From CAZRVH01 sp964624905 (lineage in GTDB: Bacteria > Patescibacteriota > Gracilibacteria > Peribacterales > Peribacteraceae): a DNA stretch of 41,787 bases. This document shows, one piece after another, positions 15,472-23,977 of the stretch. The notes under the pieces are model-generated. The model made no database searches, was not told the origin of the DNA, and saw only the letters and a list, made by a program, of their open reading frames with translations. Within the stretch, counting starts at the first letter, position 1. Every line of letters begins with the position of its first letter. The translations under genes were made by a program, and so were the position numbers. The stretch spans positions 1 to 41,787 of the forward strand of contig CAZUYK010000010.1 of the NCBI GenBank assembly GCA_964624905.1. Direction: 5' to 3'.

Positions 15472-17928
15472 TCACAGGCTGCCGAGCGTCGTTCCGGGAT
15501 AGTAGTACTGCAGGATCTCCTCGCCGGTTTTGCCTTCGTTCGCCTGCGCCTCGGCGCCGCAGCCGGACATCCCCACCCCGTGCCCGCGTAGCGTCATGCC
15601 CTCGCACCAGGGGTCGGGCTTGCTGGTGAAAATCTCGGCGAACGGGAAGGTTTTCCATCCCGCTTCCGCGGGCGAACGCGTGCGGCCGTCGTCGCTGGAG
15701 AAGTACGGGGGCTTGATCACCTGCCCGTCTTTTTTCAGGACGATGTTGTACGTGTCCTGCACGGCCTTGATCCACGACGGGTGCTGGCTTTCGTAATTCA
15801 TGCCGCTGTATTTTTGGAAGATGGCGGGGCTGTCGGACCCGTCGTACGGCATGCCGGGGAACTTGCGGTGGTCCGGGTCCATGTACCACGCTGCGTACGT
15901 GCGCGCGGCGATCGCGAAGGCGCGCTGCTTTTCGTACGGTTCGGTATCGGGCTCTTCGGAAATACCCATCATGTAATCGTCCAGGGGCAGTTCGTTGATG
16001 AGGACGAGCTGCCCGTCGATGACACGGCATTCCAGGATTCCGCGGAATCGGTTATAGGAGGTTTTCCACGTCGAGACGGTGAAGTTGCCGTCGGGCGTTC
16101 CCAAACGCACGGTGCCCTGTTTGTAGGGCTGGTTTCCCTGCATGACGACGCATTGCGAACCGTCGTTTCCCAGTAAGAAGATGTCGCCGTTCGAGAGCGT
16201 GATAGAAGCGTCGTTCTCGGCATGACTGAGACGGACGCGGATGGAGGGCGAGGAGGTCGAAACGCGCGATGTCGACGAGCGCGAAACAGTCGGGCGAGAG
16301 GAAGAGGATCGGATGATGACGGATCGTGCGGACGAAACGGTCCGCGCGGAGGTAATGGGCACGGCGGAGGTGCGCTGGCGGGTCGTGGTGGAGCGTCCGC
16401 TGACGGAGAGCGTGTACACGGCGTCACCCAGGGCAAGCGTATGCGTTCCCTGGGTCTGCGGCATTTGGATGCGGATCTGGATCTGCGTGGAGCCGTTGTC
16501 CGGAATCGCATTCTCCGCCGCCAGTTCCGCACGCACGCGCACGTACTCCCCGCCGACGAGTTGCCACACGCCTATGTCGCCGTTGGAACGCTGGATCTTT
16601 CCCAGGGATTTTCCGCGCATCATGCCGTTTGCACCTGCGACATACCGAAGGGAGAGCAGCAACTGGTCTCCGGGCCGTCCCTGCAGGTTCGTATTGCCTA
16701 ACGCGGAGAGTCCTTCCTGTAGCACGGGCCCGCGTGATGCGACGGAGGCGCTTCCTCCCCGCGCCGTGCGCCGCGCCGCCGCTTTGTCGACCCATTCCTT
16801 GCTGCTCTGCTCCCCTCCGCGTGGTGCCGGGAATCGCACCAGCGCCAATAGTTCGCCGTCCGCTACCTGCTGCCTGATCTGCGCAAGCGCGCCGCCCATG
16901 TAGTAGCCCGGGCATTCCGTGGAGAGCAGGTCGCCGTGCCCCACGATCGTCGGGCGCGTGATGCCGTGGAAGCGCACGTTCGAAGACGTATCGATGTCGT
17001 ATTTCTCCGCCAGCGAATCCAGCAGCCACTTCAGGCTTTTTGCCATGTCCTGCGTCGGCTCGTTCTCCTCGAAATTGCCCATCAACGCCACGCTTACGGT
17101 GCCTACGTTGTGACAGTAGGCGTGTCCCCCCACCACGTAGTCGCCACCCTCCTTTCCCTGGTAGATCTGTCCTTCGGAATCGATGATGTAGTGGTAGCCC
17201 ACGTCGCCCCAGCCGTTGCTGTTCGCATGGTACTGGTAGAGCGCGCGCATCAGTTCCGCCCCGCTGCGGCCGTTCTCGTTCATCGCGGTGTGGTGCACCA
17301 CGAGCATTTTCACGCTCTTGGAATATTGCAGCGGCCAGCGGTATGTTTTGCCATCCGGGCTCGTGCGCACGGTTTTGGACACCTTGAATTCGTTCGGGTA
17401 ATTCAGCTGCGCCTCGTTGCAGTCCTTCACGCGTTGCGACACGGCGGTCGGTGTTTCGGAGGAATCATTCTCTTTATCCCCCGTGGAATCGCCGGGAGGG
17501 GTTTTGGTCGTGTACAGGAATGATTCGTCCGCCTTCCATTCCTCGCGGGTCAGGATTTTGGGTGTCCCCGTAGGACGCGTCGCAGCCTCCAGGTAAGACA
17601 CGGGCTCGTTCGAAACCGAGACCGCGTGGATGTCATCCGCGTTGACCTGCGCATCAATTTCGATTTTCGACACGGCCGTCGGAAACATGACGAGGTTGCT
17701 TTCCAACAGGTCCGGCCGTTCTTCTTCGCGTGCGAGCTCTTCCCACTCCGTCCATCCGCCTTTCGTAAGGCCGCGGACGCGGTACGTGTTCCAGTCCGAA
17801 AGGGCGATACTGATGCCATCCACGGGCGTATCGAAAGACTTTGCGGTGACGGCATCGTTTTGCTTGCTTGAGAAAGCCAGGATCGCAACGAGTGACAGTC
17901 CTGTGAAAGCGGCGGCGAGTCGTTTCAT
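15472..17928 (-). CDS. Secreted cell-wall enzyme: N-acetylmuramoyl-L-alanine amidase fused to SpoIID/LytB domain
   Basis: An 818-aa protein with an N-terminal signal or anchor (1-20). Residues ~195-355 form a PGRP/Amidase_2 domain with Zn ligands readable as His in VVHHT (212-213), His331 and Cys339 in GHGDLLSTECPG, and Tyr in GYHYIID. A middle region is followed by a Ser/Thr/Arg-rich linker (~510-570). Residues ~610-815 form a SpoIID/LytB domain: ELPLDDYMMGISEEP, FAIAARTYAAWYM, FSSDDGRTRSPAEAGW and GHGVGMSGCGA. Amidases remove stem peptides, and SpoIID is a lytic transglycosylase acting on the resulting bare glycan, so both steps appear to sit on one chain. Likely roles are division, growth or host-wall attack. 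Confidence 0.9.
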   Translation of the reverse strand: MKRLAAAFTGLSLVAILAFSSKQNDAVTAKSFDTPVDGISIALSDWNTYRVRGLTKGGWTEWEELAREEERPDLLESNLVMFPTAVSKIEIDAQVNADDIHAVSVSNEPVSYLEAATRPTGTPKILTREEWKADESFLYTTKTPPGDSTGDKENDSSETPTAVSQRVKDCNEAQLNYPNEFKVSKTVRTSPDGKTYRWPLQYSKSVKMLVVHHTAMNENGRSGAELMRALYQYHANSNGWGDVGYHYIIDSEGQIYQGKEGGDYVVGGHAYCHNVGTVSVALMGNFEENEPTQDMAKSLKWLLDSLAEKYDIDTSSNVRFHGITRPTIVGHGDLLSTECPGYYMGGALAQIRQQVADGELLALVRFPAPRGGEQSSKEWVDKAAARRTARGGSASVASRGPVLQEGLSALGNTNLQGRPGDQLLLSLRYVAGANGMMRGKSLGKIQRSNGDIGVWQLVGGEYVRVRAELAAENAIPDNGSTQIQIRIQMPQTQGTHTLALGDAVYTLSVSGRSTTTRQRTSAVPITSARTVSSARSVIIRSSSSRPTVSRSSTSRVSTSSPSIRVRLSHAENDASITLSNGDIFLLGNDGSQCVVMQGNQPYKQGTVRLGTPDGNFTVSTWKTSYNRFRGILECRVIDGQLVLINELPLDDYMMGISEEPDTEPYEKQRAFAIAARTYAAWYMDPDHRKFPGMPYDGSDSPAIFQKYSGMNYESQHPSWIKAVQDTYNIVLKKDGQVIKPPYFSSDDGRTRSPAEAGWKTFPFAEIFTSKPDPWCEGMTLRGHGVGMSGCGAEAQANEGKTGEEILQYYYPGTTLGSL

Positions 17929-18006
17929 AGTTCGTCGGAGGATGAGAGTTTAGTGAAGCGTATTTCCAAACGATTGGCCATTGATTTCGTTTTGATTTTT
18001 TCATGT

Positions 18007-18032
18007 AAAAAACGGCTGCAAGAATGCAGCCG
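18007..18032 (-). terminator. Rho-independent terminator of the small basic gene
   Basis: On the minus strand, CGGCTGCA-TTCT-TGCAGCCG followed by TTTTTT. It is perfectly paired (8 bp). Confidence 0.9.
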
Positions 18033-18034
18033 CG

Positions 18035-18076
18035 CTCTGCGATGCAGAGGGTCGGCGAACCGCGTTTTGGTTCGCC
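18035..18076 (-). repeat. Two further hairpins between stop codon and terminator
   Basis: CTCTGC-GAT-GCAGAG (18035-18049) and GGCGAACC with GGTTCGCC (18054-18061/18069-18076, 7-nt loop) precede the terminator. The short 3' tail of the gene at 18081 is thus almost wholly paired. Confidence 0.8.
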
Positions 18077-18080
18077 AGTC

Positions 18081-18221
18081 TTACGTTGTCCGCCTACTGC
18101 GTACCGCCCTGATGGCGGATGAGATGGATCGGAGGGGGATGGTTCCCTTCATCTTCGGCTTCATGACGCAGCGGCGCTTCATGATTCCGCGGTTGCGAAC
18201 GGCTTTCTTTTTCTTGGCCAC
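18081..18221 (-). CDS. Tiny highly basic protein, possibly ribosome-associated
   Basis: A 46-aa protein starting with GTG: MAKKKKAVRNRGIMKRRC, later VMKPKMKGT, ending RAVRSRRTT. About 17 Lys/Arg in 46 residues is what one sees in small ribosomal proteins, but it does not match L33, L34, L35, L36 or Thx as I know them. A strong Shine-Dalgarno GAAGGAG lies 6 nt before the GTG, and a TTGACG-16-TAAAAT promoter is upstream. The 3' UTR carries three hairpins and a terminator. Alternatively the transcript itself could be the functional product. Confidence 0.65.
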   Translation of the reverse strand: MAKKKKAVRNRGIMKRRCVMKPKMKGTIPLRSISSAIRAVRSRRTT

Positions 18222-18263
18222 GGCACACTCCTTCGATCAAGTAAGAAACAACGAAACTATTGT

Positions 18264-19346
18264 TTATATTTTAAATAATTTTTCATATTCGTCAACCATT
18301 CGTTGGGCCGAGAAGCGGTCCTCAGCCGTTTTCTTTCCTTCCCGGGCGATGCGATCCCTGGTTTCCTTTTCGGCGAGCAGGCCGATGGCTCGCTTCAGGC
18401 TGTCCGCGTTGTCGGCCCGCGCGACCAAGGCGTCGTTTCCGTTCGTCAAATAGTCCGCGATGCCGCACGCGTCCGTCACGACCGCCGGAATGCCCGCCAT
18501 CATCGCTTCGGCCGCGACCAAGCCGAACGGATCGTGCTCGCGGGAAGGCAAAACAAGCGCGTCGTACGAGGCATAGAGGGATCGAACATCATTGCGGCGA
18601 CCCAGGAACCGTACGCGGTCGCCGAGAGCTTTTCCAAGTTCCGCAAGCTCGTTTTCCGACCGACCCTCCCCGATGATATCGAGCGTGGCATTCGGCAGAT
18701 CCTTGAGTGCATCAAGCAGGACATCCACTCCCTTCTCCGGCGAGAGGCGGGCGACGCAGAGGAGGCGCAATCCCGCGTGATTGTCATCCGTCTTCTTTTC
18801 CGGAATATCGCCGATGATTCCGTTGGGAATCGCGATCGTCTTTTCTTCGTCCCATCCCATCTCCACATATAACTTCTTGCTCATCTCCGAAACGCCGACC
18901 GTTGTCGCATTGCGGCTCCGTTCGACCAACTGCGCCAGCCATGGGTTCTGCGTCAGCCATCGCCCCACCGTATCGTGCTCGATCCACACCGTTTTGATTC
19001 CTTTGGCCGCCGCGATGTCCGTCAGCAGCAATTTCTCGCTCAAACTGAGCATCGCGATCGCGCCGAGGTCGTGGAATTGATCAAGCAGCAGCGCCAGTTT
19101 TCTTTTCATCGCAGCCTGTCTCCATGCAAAGGAAATGACTCCCCATTTCGTCACGGGCGGAGGACCGATGTGCCACTCCACGGCCATGATGTTGCGCTTC
19201 CTGCACTCCTCCAAAAGCACGGGGCAGCTGCCCGCGAACGCGACGCTGTGTCCGCGCGCGATAAGCCCTTCCATCAGCGTGAGGGTCTGTACTTCCGCTC
19301 CGCCGAAGGCGCTTTCCAGCGGGAAGCGCGTAAACAGGATTTTCAT
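18264..19346 (-). CDS. Glycosyltransferase family 4 (GT-B fold)
   Basis: A 360-aa GT4-type enzyme. It starts MKILFTRFPLESAFGGAE (Gly-rich acceptor loop), the linker-domain start is RLLCVARLSPEKGVDVLL, and the donor site is EHDPFGLVAAEAMMAG, a typical EX7E motif. Donor and acceptor cannot be told; roles in exopolysaccharide, S-layer glycan or lipid glycosylation are plausible. It lies 17 nt after a response-regulator gene on the same strand and is probably transcribed with it. Confidence 0.9.
   Translation of the reverse strand: MKILFTRFPLESAFGGAEVQTLTLMEGLIARGHSVAFAGSCPVLLEECRKRNIMAVEWHIGPPPVTKWGVISFAWRQAAMKRKLALLLDQFHDLGAIAMLSLSEKLLLTDIAAAKGIKTVWIEHDTVGRWLTQNPWLAQLVERSRNATTVGVSEMSKKLYVEMGWDEEKTIAIPNGIIGDIPEKKTDDNHAGLRLLCVARLSPEKGVDVLLDALKDLPNATLDIIGEGRSENELAELGKALGDRVRFLGRRNDVRSLYASYDALVLPSREHDPFGLVAAEAMMAGIPAVVTDACGIADYLTNGNDALVARADNADSLKRAIGLLAEKETRDRIAREGKKTAEDRFSAQRMVDEYEKLFKI
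18268..18295 (-). promoter_or_regulatory. Promoter of the small basic gene
   Basis: TTGACG (18290-18295) and TAAAAT (18268-18273) with a 16-bp spacer, overlapping the 3' end of the upstream glycosyltransferase gene. Confidence 0.6.
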
Positions 19347-19363
19347 GTCCCTAGCTTAACGGC

Positions 19364-19756
19364 TCACGCGTCATTTGCCAGCAGCTTCCACTCTTCCAAT
19401 ATGTCCAGAATCGCCCGTTCCACGATATCCGAACGGTCACTGGTGCAAATGCAGGCTTCCGCGCCAGCGTCCATGGCCCGTTCCTGGTTCTCGCCGCTAT
19501 CGCTGGAGCTCACGAGGACGATGCTCGCGGCGGGATTCTTGTCCTTCAAATATGCGATGATCGCCGGGCCGTTCTTGCTCGGGATGTAGTAGTCCACGAA
19601 AGCGTGGCTGATGTCGCCGTGTTCGTCGATGATGCGCATCGCTTCCTCGCTCGTCTTGGCGAACAAGACGGGGTCCTTCCACTGCGCGATCGCCAAAAGA
19701 TCTTTCAGCATCGCGGTCTTGTGCGGGGAATCGTCGGCGACAAGGAAATGGGGCAT
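19364..19756 (-). CDS. Single-domain response regulator (REC), lacks the conserved lysine
   Basis: A 130-aa receiver domain with no output domain. The acidic pair is D8-D9 (VADDSP), the phospho-acceptor is D55 in HAFVDYYIPSKNG, and the Ser/Thr switch residue is in IVLVSSSDSG. The conserved lysine expected near residue 105 is replaced (ACICTSDRSD), so phosphorylation-driven signalling may be altered. No kinase gene is nearby. It forms a likely operon with the glycosyltransferase. Confidence 0.85.
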   Translation of the reverse strand: MPHFLVADDSPHKTAMLKDLLAIAQWKDPVLFAKTSEEAMRIIDEHGDISHAFVDYYIPSKNGPAIIAYLKDKNPAASIVLVSSSDSGENQERAMDAGAEACICTSDRSDIVERAILDILEEWKLLANDA

Positions 19757-19770
19757 GTCCGCATGCTACC

Positions 19771-19802
19771 AAAAAAATCCCGGGAAGCGTGAGCTTCCCG
19801 GG
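19771..19802 (-). terminator. Rho-independent terminator
   Basis: On the minus strand, CCCGGGAAGC-TCAC-GCTTCCCGGG is followed by A and seven T. It ends the membrane-protein gene at 19824-20318, 15 nt before the response-regulator start. Confidence 0.92.
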
Positions 19803-19823
19803 AGGTTCGTTCGTTCCCGCTGT

Positions 19824-20318
19824 TTACGAATGATGTACCGGTTGTCGTACGTACCACGTGATACCGTAGAGGCATGCGCCGCATGCGGCGAGTTCCCATT
19901 GGAATCCGTAGATGGCACTGAAGACCAGGATCCGCGCGAGCTTTGGCCATGAAGGATTGACGGCCGCGGATGACGGGAATCGGACGGGCTCCAGGTTGAT
20001 CAGGCAGACGAAGGCCGCGATAACCGATCCGATGCAGAGGATCCCGTGGTCCCAATACGGATGCGACGTGTAATAGCCGAAGCCGAGTTCCACGCTGCAA
20101 CAGGCGACGATCCACACGACGCACCACAAGTGCAACGCGTATTCGTCGATCAATCCTGCGTTCGATGCATACTCCTTTTCATAAATCTTCCACTTCGACA
20201 CGGCGTGTACTCCTTCAATCGCGATTTGCACTGAATGAATCCTCCGCAGTTGGTATGCGGCATACAGAGAATAGATCAGGGCAAGGGACAGAAGGACGAT
20301 GGGCGGACTGGTCAGCAT
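19824..20318 (-). CDS. Membrane protein of unknown function
   Basis: A 164-aa protein with about four hydrophobic segments: residues ~4-22, a central WCVVWIVACCSVELGFGYY, GILCIGSVIAAFVCLI, and one near the C-terminus. It has a Cys-rich core and no recognised family. The start is supported by AAAGGAG 5 nt before the ATG. The transcript has a ~55-nt leader from a TTGACT-16-TAAACT promoter and ends at the terminator at 19771. Confidence 0.7.
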   Translation of the reverse strand: MLTSPPIVLLSLALIYSLYAAYQLRRIHSVQIAIEGVHAVSKWKIYEKEYASNAGLIDEYALHLWCVVWIVACCSVELGFGYYTSHPYWDHGILCIGSVIAAFVCLINLEPVRFPSSAAVNPSWPKLARILVFSAIYGFQWELAACGACLYGITWYVRQPVHHS

Positions 20319-20376
20319 GATGACTCCTTTGGGGTTGGCTGACGGGCGGACGATGCTGGGAATGGACGAAGTCCCT

Positions 20377-20404
20377 AGTTTACTCCTTCAAAAAACGAAG
20401 TCAA
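20377..20404 (-). promoter_or_regulatory. Promoter of the membrane-protein gene
   Basis: TTGACT (20399-20404) and TAAACT (20377-20382), 16-bp spacer, minus strand. Confidence 0.6.
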
Positions 20405-20424
20405 GAACATTCCTGCCTTCGTCT

Positions 20425-20646
20425 CTATTTCGATGCGAACGGTTTCTCGGAGAGCAACGGATAGACTTCCTTGGTGAGTTGCTGGAATAGATTGTAGGGG
20501 TATTTTCCCGCGCGTATGTATCCACGCGTCGCATCGATCAGTTTCAAAAGCGTTTGTCGTTCATGCTCCTGCGCAAGGAGATGCGCATCTATCTGGAATT
20601 CATCCAGTCGTTCCTGCTGATGTTGCTTGGCTTCGGGGGACAGCAT
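20425..20646 (-). CDS. Small protein of unknown function
   Basis: A 73-aa hydrophilic, helical-looking protein (LDEFQIDAHLLAQEHERQTLLKL), Gln/Glu/Lys-rich, no recognised family. It lies 66 nt after the serS stop. A TTGACT at 20684-20689 on the same strand may give it a separate promoter, but no good -10 is seen. Confidence 0.5.
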   Translation of the reverse strand: MLSPEAKQHQQERLDEFQIDAHLLAQEHERQTLLKLIDATRGYIRAGKYPYNLFQQLTKEVYPLLSEKPFASK

Positions 20647-20712
20647 AAAAGTCGCGCGCGATGTTTCTCTTTCTTGCGCGGGGAGTCAAGGGTGCGGCAA
20701 ATCCCTTTGACG

Positions 20713-22026
20713 CTATGCTTTCACGATCGTCTGCTGTCCGCCCATGTACGGCCGTAGCGCCTCGGGGATCGTCACGCTGCCGTCCTTGTTCTGGTTGTTT
20801 TCCAGGATGGCGATGAGGATGCGTCCGATGGCGAAGGCCGTGGCGTCGTTCATGTGCATCAGGTGGCGCTTGCCGTCGGCGTCCTTGTAGTACGTGCCGA
20901 GGCGGCGGGCCTGGAAGTCGGTCATGTAGTCGCTCGTGTGCGTCTCGCGGTAGGTCTTCTGGCTGGGGATCCAGCACTCGATGTCGAGTCCGTTGGCGTT
21001 CGGCTTGCCGATGTCGTACGTGCATTTCTGCAGCACGCGGTACGGGATCTCCAGGCTCTGCACCAGATATTCCTGTAATGCGACAATGAACTGCTGCTCG
21101 TCGGGGCCGCTCTCCGCCGTGGTGAAGGATTCCATTTCCAACTTATCGAACTGGTGCACGCGCAGGATGCCTCCCATGTCCTTGCCGTACGTGCCGGCCT
21201 CGCGGCGGAAGGCACTTGAGTATCCGACGTAGCGGATAGGGAGTTGCGCCGTATCAAGCGTCTTCTCCATGTAGTAGGGGCCCATCGTGTGCTCTGCAGA
21301 ACCTACGAGGACTTGCCCGTCTTCCGGCAGCAAGTAGCGCTGGTCTTCGGGCTGGAGGCGGTCCATGCGGTCCATCACCTCGCGTTGCATGATGACCGGC
21401 GGAAGCATGGGGACGAACGGCTTCGTCGAGACTTTCAAGCCGGCTTTCTTCGCCACGTCTTTCAAAATCTTCTCGTCCGCCAGGGTGGCGAAGGTATGTT
21501 GGATGATCGCCATCTGCAAACGCACGGCGTCGCCCTTCAGGTAGGCGAAGCGGCTGCCGCTGACGATCGCGGCTTGTTCGATATCGATGATGTCCAGGTT
21601 CTTTCCGATGGCCGCGTGGTCCAGCGGTTCGAAATCGAACTCCGGCTTTTTGCCCCACGTGCGGATCTCCACGTTCTCCTCCTCGCTGTGTCCCACCGGG
21701 ACGTGCGGCAGCGGGAGGTTCGGGAACTTCAACTGCATCGCGTTCCAATCGATTTCGATGGCCGTCAGCTCCTCTTCTTTCTTTTTCAATGTCTCACCGA
21801 GTTCCTTCATCGCGGCGATCGCCTTCGTCTTGTCGTCGCCTTGCATCTGCGGCACTTCCTTGCTCACCTTGTTCTTCTCCGCGCGCATGGCCTCCACGTC
21901 GATCAACAGCTTCTTGCGCTTCTCGTCGATATCCAAGAACGCCTTCACGTCCAGCTTCAGCCCCTTGTTGTCGGCGGCTGCCTGGTAGGTGTCGGGCCGT
22001 TGGCGGAGGTCGTTCAAATCGATCAC
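20713..22026 (-). CDS. serS: Seryl-tRNA synthetase
   Basis: A 437-aa class II synthetase that charges tRNA-Ser. The N-terminal coiled-coil arm begins MIDLNDLRQRPDTYQAAADNKG. The catalytic core has motif 2 (FRREAGTYGKDMGGILRVHQF) and motif 3 near the C-terminus (MNDATAFAIGRILIAILEN). It starts with GTG, 7 nt after a TATACT box, so it may be translated from a leaderless mRNA. Confidence 0.96.
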   Translation of the reverse strand: MIDLNDLRQRPDTYQAAADNKGLKLDVKAFLDIDEKRKKLLIDVEAMRAEKNKVSKEVPQMQGDDKTKAIAAMKELGETLKKKEEELTAIEIDWNAMQLKFPNLPLPHVPVGHSEEENVEIRTWGKKPEFDFEPLDHAAIGKNLDIIDIEQAAIVSGSRFAYLKGDAVRLQMAIIQHTFATLADEKILKDVAKKAGLKVSTKPFVPMLPPVIMQREVMDRMDRLQPEDQRYLLPEDGQVLVGSAEHTMGPYYMEKTLDTAQLPIRYVGYSSAFRREAGTYGKDMGGILRVHQFDKLEMESFTTAESGPDEQQFIVALQEYLVQSLEIPYRVLQKCTYDIGKPNANGLDIECWIPSQKTYRETHTSDYMTDFQARRLGTYYKDADGKRHLMHMNDATAFAIGRILIAILENNQNKDGSVTIPEALRPYMGGQQTIVKA

Positions 22027-22031
22027 GGCGC

Positions 22032-22586
22032 TCAGTATACGGAAGGATTCTTATCCGGCATAGCGCCAATCGCCCGCATGGCTATCTTGTAAGAATCTTC
22101 CAATGCCAGGAGGCGATACGCCAGATTCATCTTTCTCTTGGTGTCATCCCTTTCTATCGCTGCGTCGTGTTTCCTGTCTATCGTGCGGTTGCGTCGCGCG
22201 AATGCGGTTCGCAAGACTGCCGCCTGCTCGTCCACGTAGTGCATTCTTCCAAGCATGCCCATGCTGTGCCTTACCGGGAGCGGATAGACGCAGTGCATGG
22301 TATTGGCGACGTTCACGGTCTCGTAAAATTCCAACAAGCGCAACGTTTCTCCGACGATATGCCCCCTTATTTCGAATATTACCTGTCCGATGTGCGCGTT
22401 CGTTTCGCCGCGCCTCAATCGGGGGAAGATATTGCTGCCTTCGCATTGTCGGATGAGCGCCTCATCCACGTCATCCATTATTCCAGGTAAGAACGGCATC
22501 GCGCGCACCATTTCGGCCACGCGGTCACGTGCCCGCGTCAAAGCGGGATCGGCCAATACGTTTTCGTCCAGATGAGGGATGTTCAT
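22032..22586 (-). CDS. Protein of unknown function (island of three, gene 3)
   Basis: A 184-aa soluble protein, helical in pattern, without recognised motifs. It contains DDVDEALIRQCEG and a long central helix region. Start at 22586 (MNIPHLDEN) is 10 nt after a TACAGT box. It is one of three consecutive unknown genes that each have their own near-start -10 box, so they are probably separate transcripts. Confidence 0.65.
   Translation of the reverse strand: MNIPHLDENVLADPALTRARDRVAEMVRAMPFLPGIMDDVDEALIRQCEGSNIFPRLRRGETNAHIGQVIFEIRGHIVGETLRLLEFYETVNVANTMHCVYPLPVRHSMGMLGRMHYVDEQAAVLRTAFARRNRTIDRKHDAAIERDDTKRKMNLAYRLLALEDSYKIAMRAIGAMPDKNPSVY
22034..22039 (-). promoter_or_regulatory. -10 box of serS (leaderless type)
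   Basis: TATACT, 7 nt before the GTG start, overlapping the stop region of the upstream gene. Confidence 0.5.
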
Positions 22587-22596
22587 AAAGTGTGCC

Positions 22597-22602
22597 ACTG
22601 TA
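22597..22602 (-). promoter_or_regulatory. -10 box of the gene at 22032-22586
   Basis: TACAGT, 10 nt before the ATG. Confidence 0.4.
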
Positions 22603-22620
22603 CTCTCTTGGTGCGCCGGA

Positions 22621-23304
22621 TCAACGGCCGACATTCCCGTTCACGACGGAAAAGTACGCGATACGCATGGACGGGTCCATGTCCGCGATTTCCATCATCA
22701 TGGGGTTTTCCGCCGGATTGTTCATCATCTCGTAGTACTTCTCGGCAGCGGCGAATATGCCGTCGGTCTTGTCTTCGGGGCTGGAGAAATTTTCCTCGTA
22801 GGTATCGTTTTCAACGTAATGCTCAAGCTCGGGAACGCCCCATGAAATGTCCTTCGCTTCCTCCGCCTCCCCCGAAGAAGGCTGGTCCAACAGATCCCCG
22901 TCCCATTTGTCCGCCTTCTTCGCGGCGACGATGAGATCGTCGATCAGCGTCCAAAACATGTCCCGGGCCAGTTCGATGCGCAGTACTGGGTTGATGCGGT
23001 TCAAAATTGCCGCGCTCGCGTCGCCGGCAAGGAGCAATGGAATGTGTTCCTTGTCATTCGCAGGTATCGCGAGGCCGTGTCGGATGGCCACGGGTTCGTT
23101 GCACAGTTCCCCTTTCGAAAATTCGAGTATCAGGTGCTTTTGGTCCAGCAAGCGGATCGAATCGGCAAAGTCCGGGTGCTGCAAGGATAATGCCGCCTGT
23201 GTTTCTTGGAAGACTTCCAACCAGGCGTCATTCCATTTTTTCCGGTCCGCGGATGGCGGTATCCAGGACTCCTCCCTATCCGGCGATCGCGAAGTGTCTT
23301 CCAT
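22621..23304 (-). CDS. Protein of unknown function (island of three, gene 2)
   Basis: A 227-aa acidic protein with an Asp/Glu/Ser-rich central section (SSGEAEEAKD, ENFSSPEDK) and Met-rich stretch NPMMMEIADM near the end. No family recognised. Start at 23304, 11 nt after a TATAGT box. Confidence 0.65.
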   Translation of the reverse strand: MEDTSRSPDREESWIPPSADRKKWNDAWLEVFQETQAALSLQHPDFADSIRLLDQKHLILEFSKGELCNEPVAIRHGLAIPANDKEHIPLLLAGDASAAILNRINPVLRIELARDMFWTLIDDLIVAAKKADKWDGDLLDQPSSGEAEEAKDISWGVPELEHYVENDTYEENFSSPEDKTDGIFAAAEKYYEMMNNPAENPMMMEIADMDPSMRIAYFSVVNGNVGR

Positions 23305-23315
23305 AAAAGTACGTC

Positions 23316-23321
23316 ACTATA
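23316..23321 (-). promoter_or_regulatory. -10 box of the gene at 22621-23304
   Basis: TATAGT, 11 nt before the ATG. Confidence 0.4.
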
Positions 23322-23332
23322 CTAGCCCTTTT

Positions 23333-23887
23333 TTACTTTCCAAGCGTGCCCGTGCGGATTTGTGCATACAGCCTCTCTAATTCGCCCGGATACGCAGTGT
23401 CGATCGCCTCCAGGACCTCGTCGTTCCCCACGTCGGAATCATCGCTGTCGAATGCTTCCGCTATCTCCGCGGACAGCACTTCCCTAGCGCAGCGCGCACG
23501 GAAATCTTCCATGTATGTCATGACCAGCGAATCCGCCCCGATTTCGCGTATTTCCTTTGGCATTCTCCCGATCATGTCGGCGATCTCGTCTGTCCGGAAG
23601 GAGTGTTTTTTGGTGTATTCCCTGGGCTTCGGGAGGAACGACGGAACGACGCGGCGGATCCGGATATTGTATTTCCATCGGAGCTTTAATGCGCATTCGG
23701 CGCTCGCGACGATGCGAAAATCGATGTGCAGCATGGATAGCATATCTGCGGCTGCGTGCTGGCTGGGAGTGTGCCTTTTTTCCCTGGCGGCATTTTGGGT
23801 GCTTTCGACATAGGCGTCCATCCATGAGTTCAACTCATCGACCGTGCGTACCATTGGGCCGTCAAACGATTCGTTTGGCTTATGCAT
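23333..23887 (-). CDS. Protein of unknown function (island of three, gene 1)
   Basis: A 184-aa protein, mixed charge, without a recognised family. It has a basic central part (RWKYNIRIRRVVPSFLPKPR) and an acidic C-terminal third (EAFDSDDSDVGNDE). A GTG at 23902 would give five extra residues but lies inside the TATAGT box, so ATG 23887 is preferred. It is divergent from uvrB. Confidence 0.65.
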   Translation of the reverse strand: MHKPNESFDGPMVRTVDELNSWMDAYVESTQNAAREKRHTPSQHAAADMLSMLHIDFRIVASAECALKLRWKYNIRIRRVVPSFLPKPREYTKKHSFRTDEIADMIGRMPKEIREIGADSLVMTYMEDFRARCAREVLSAEIAEAFDSDDSDVGNDEVLEAIDTAYPGELERLYAQIRTGTLGK

Positions 23888-23977
23888 GGGAAAGCGTCGC
23901 ACTATACGCCTTCCGCAACTCTCTTCAAGAAACCCCTTATTTCGCGTCCAACCATTGGACGTGGCTTACCTTTGCTG

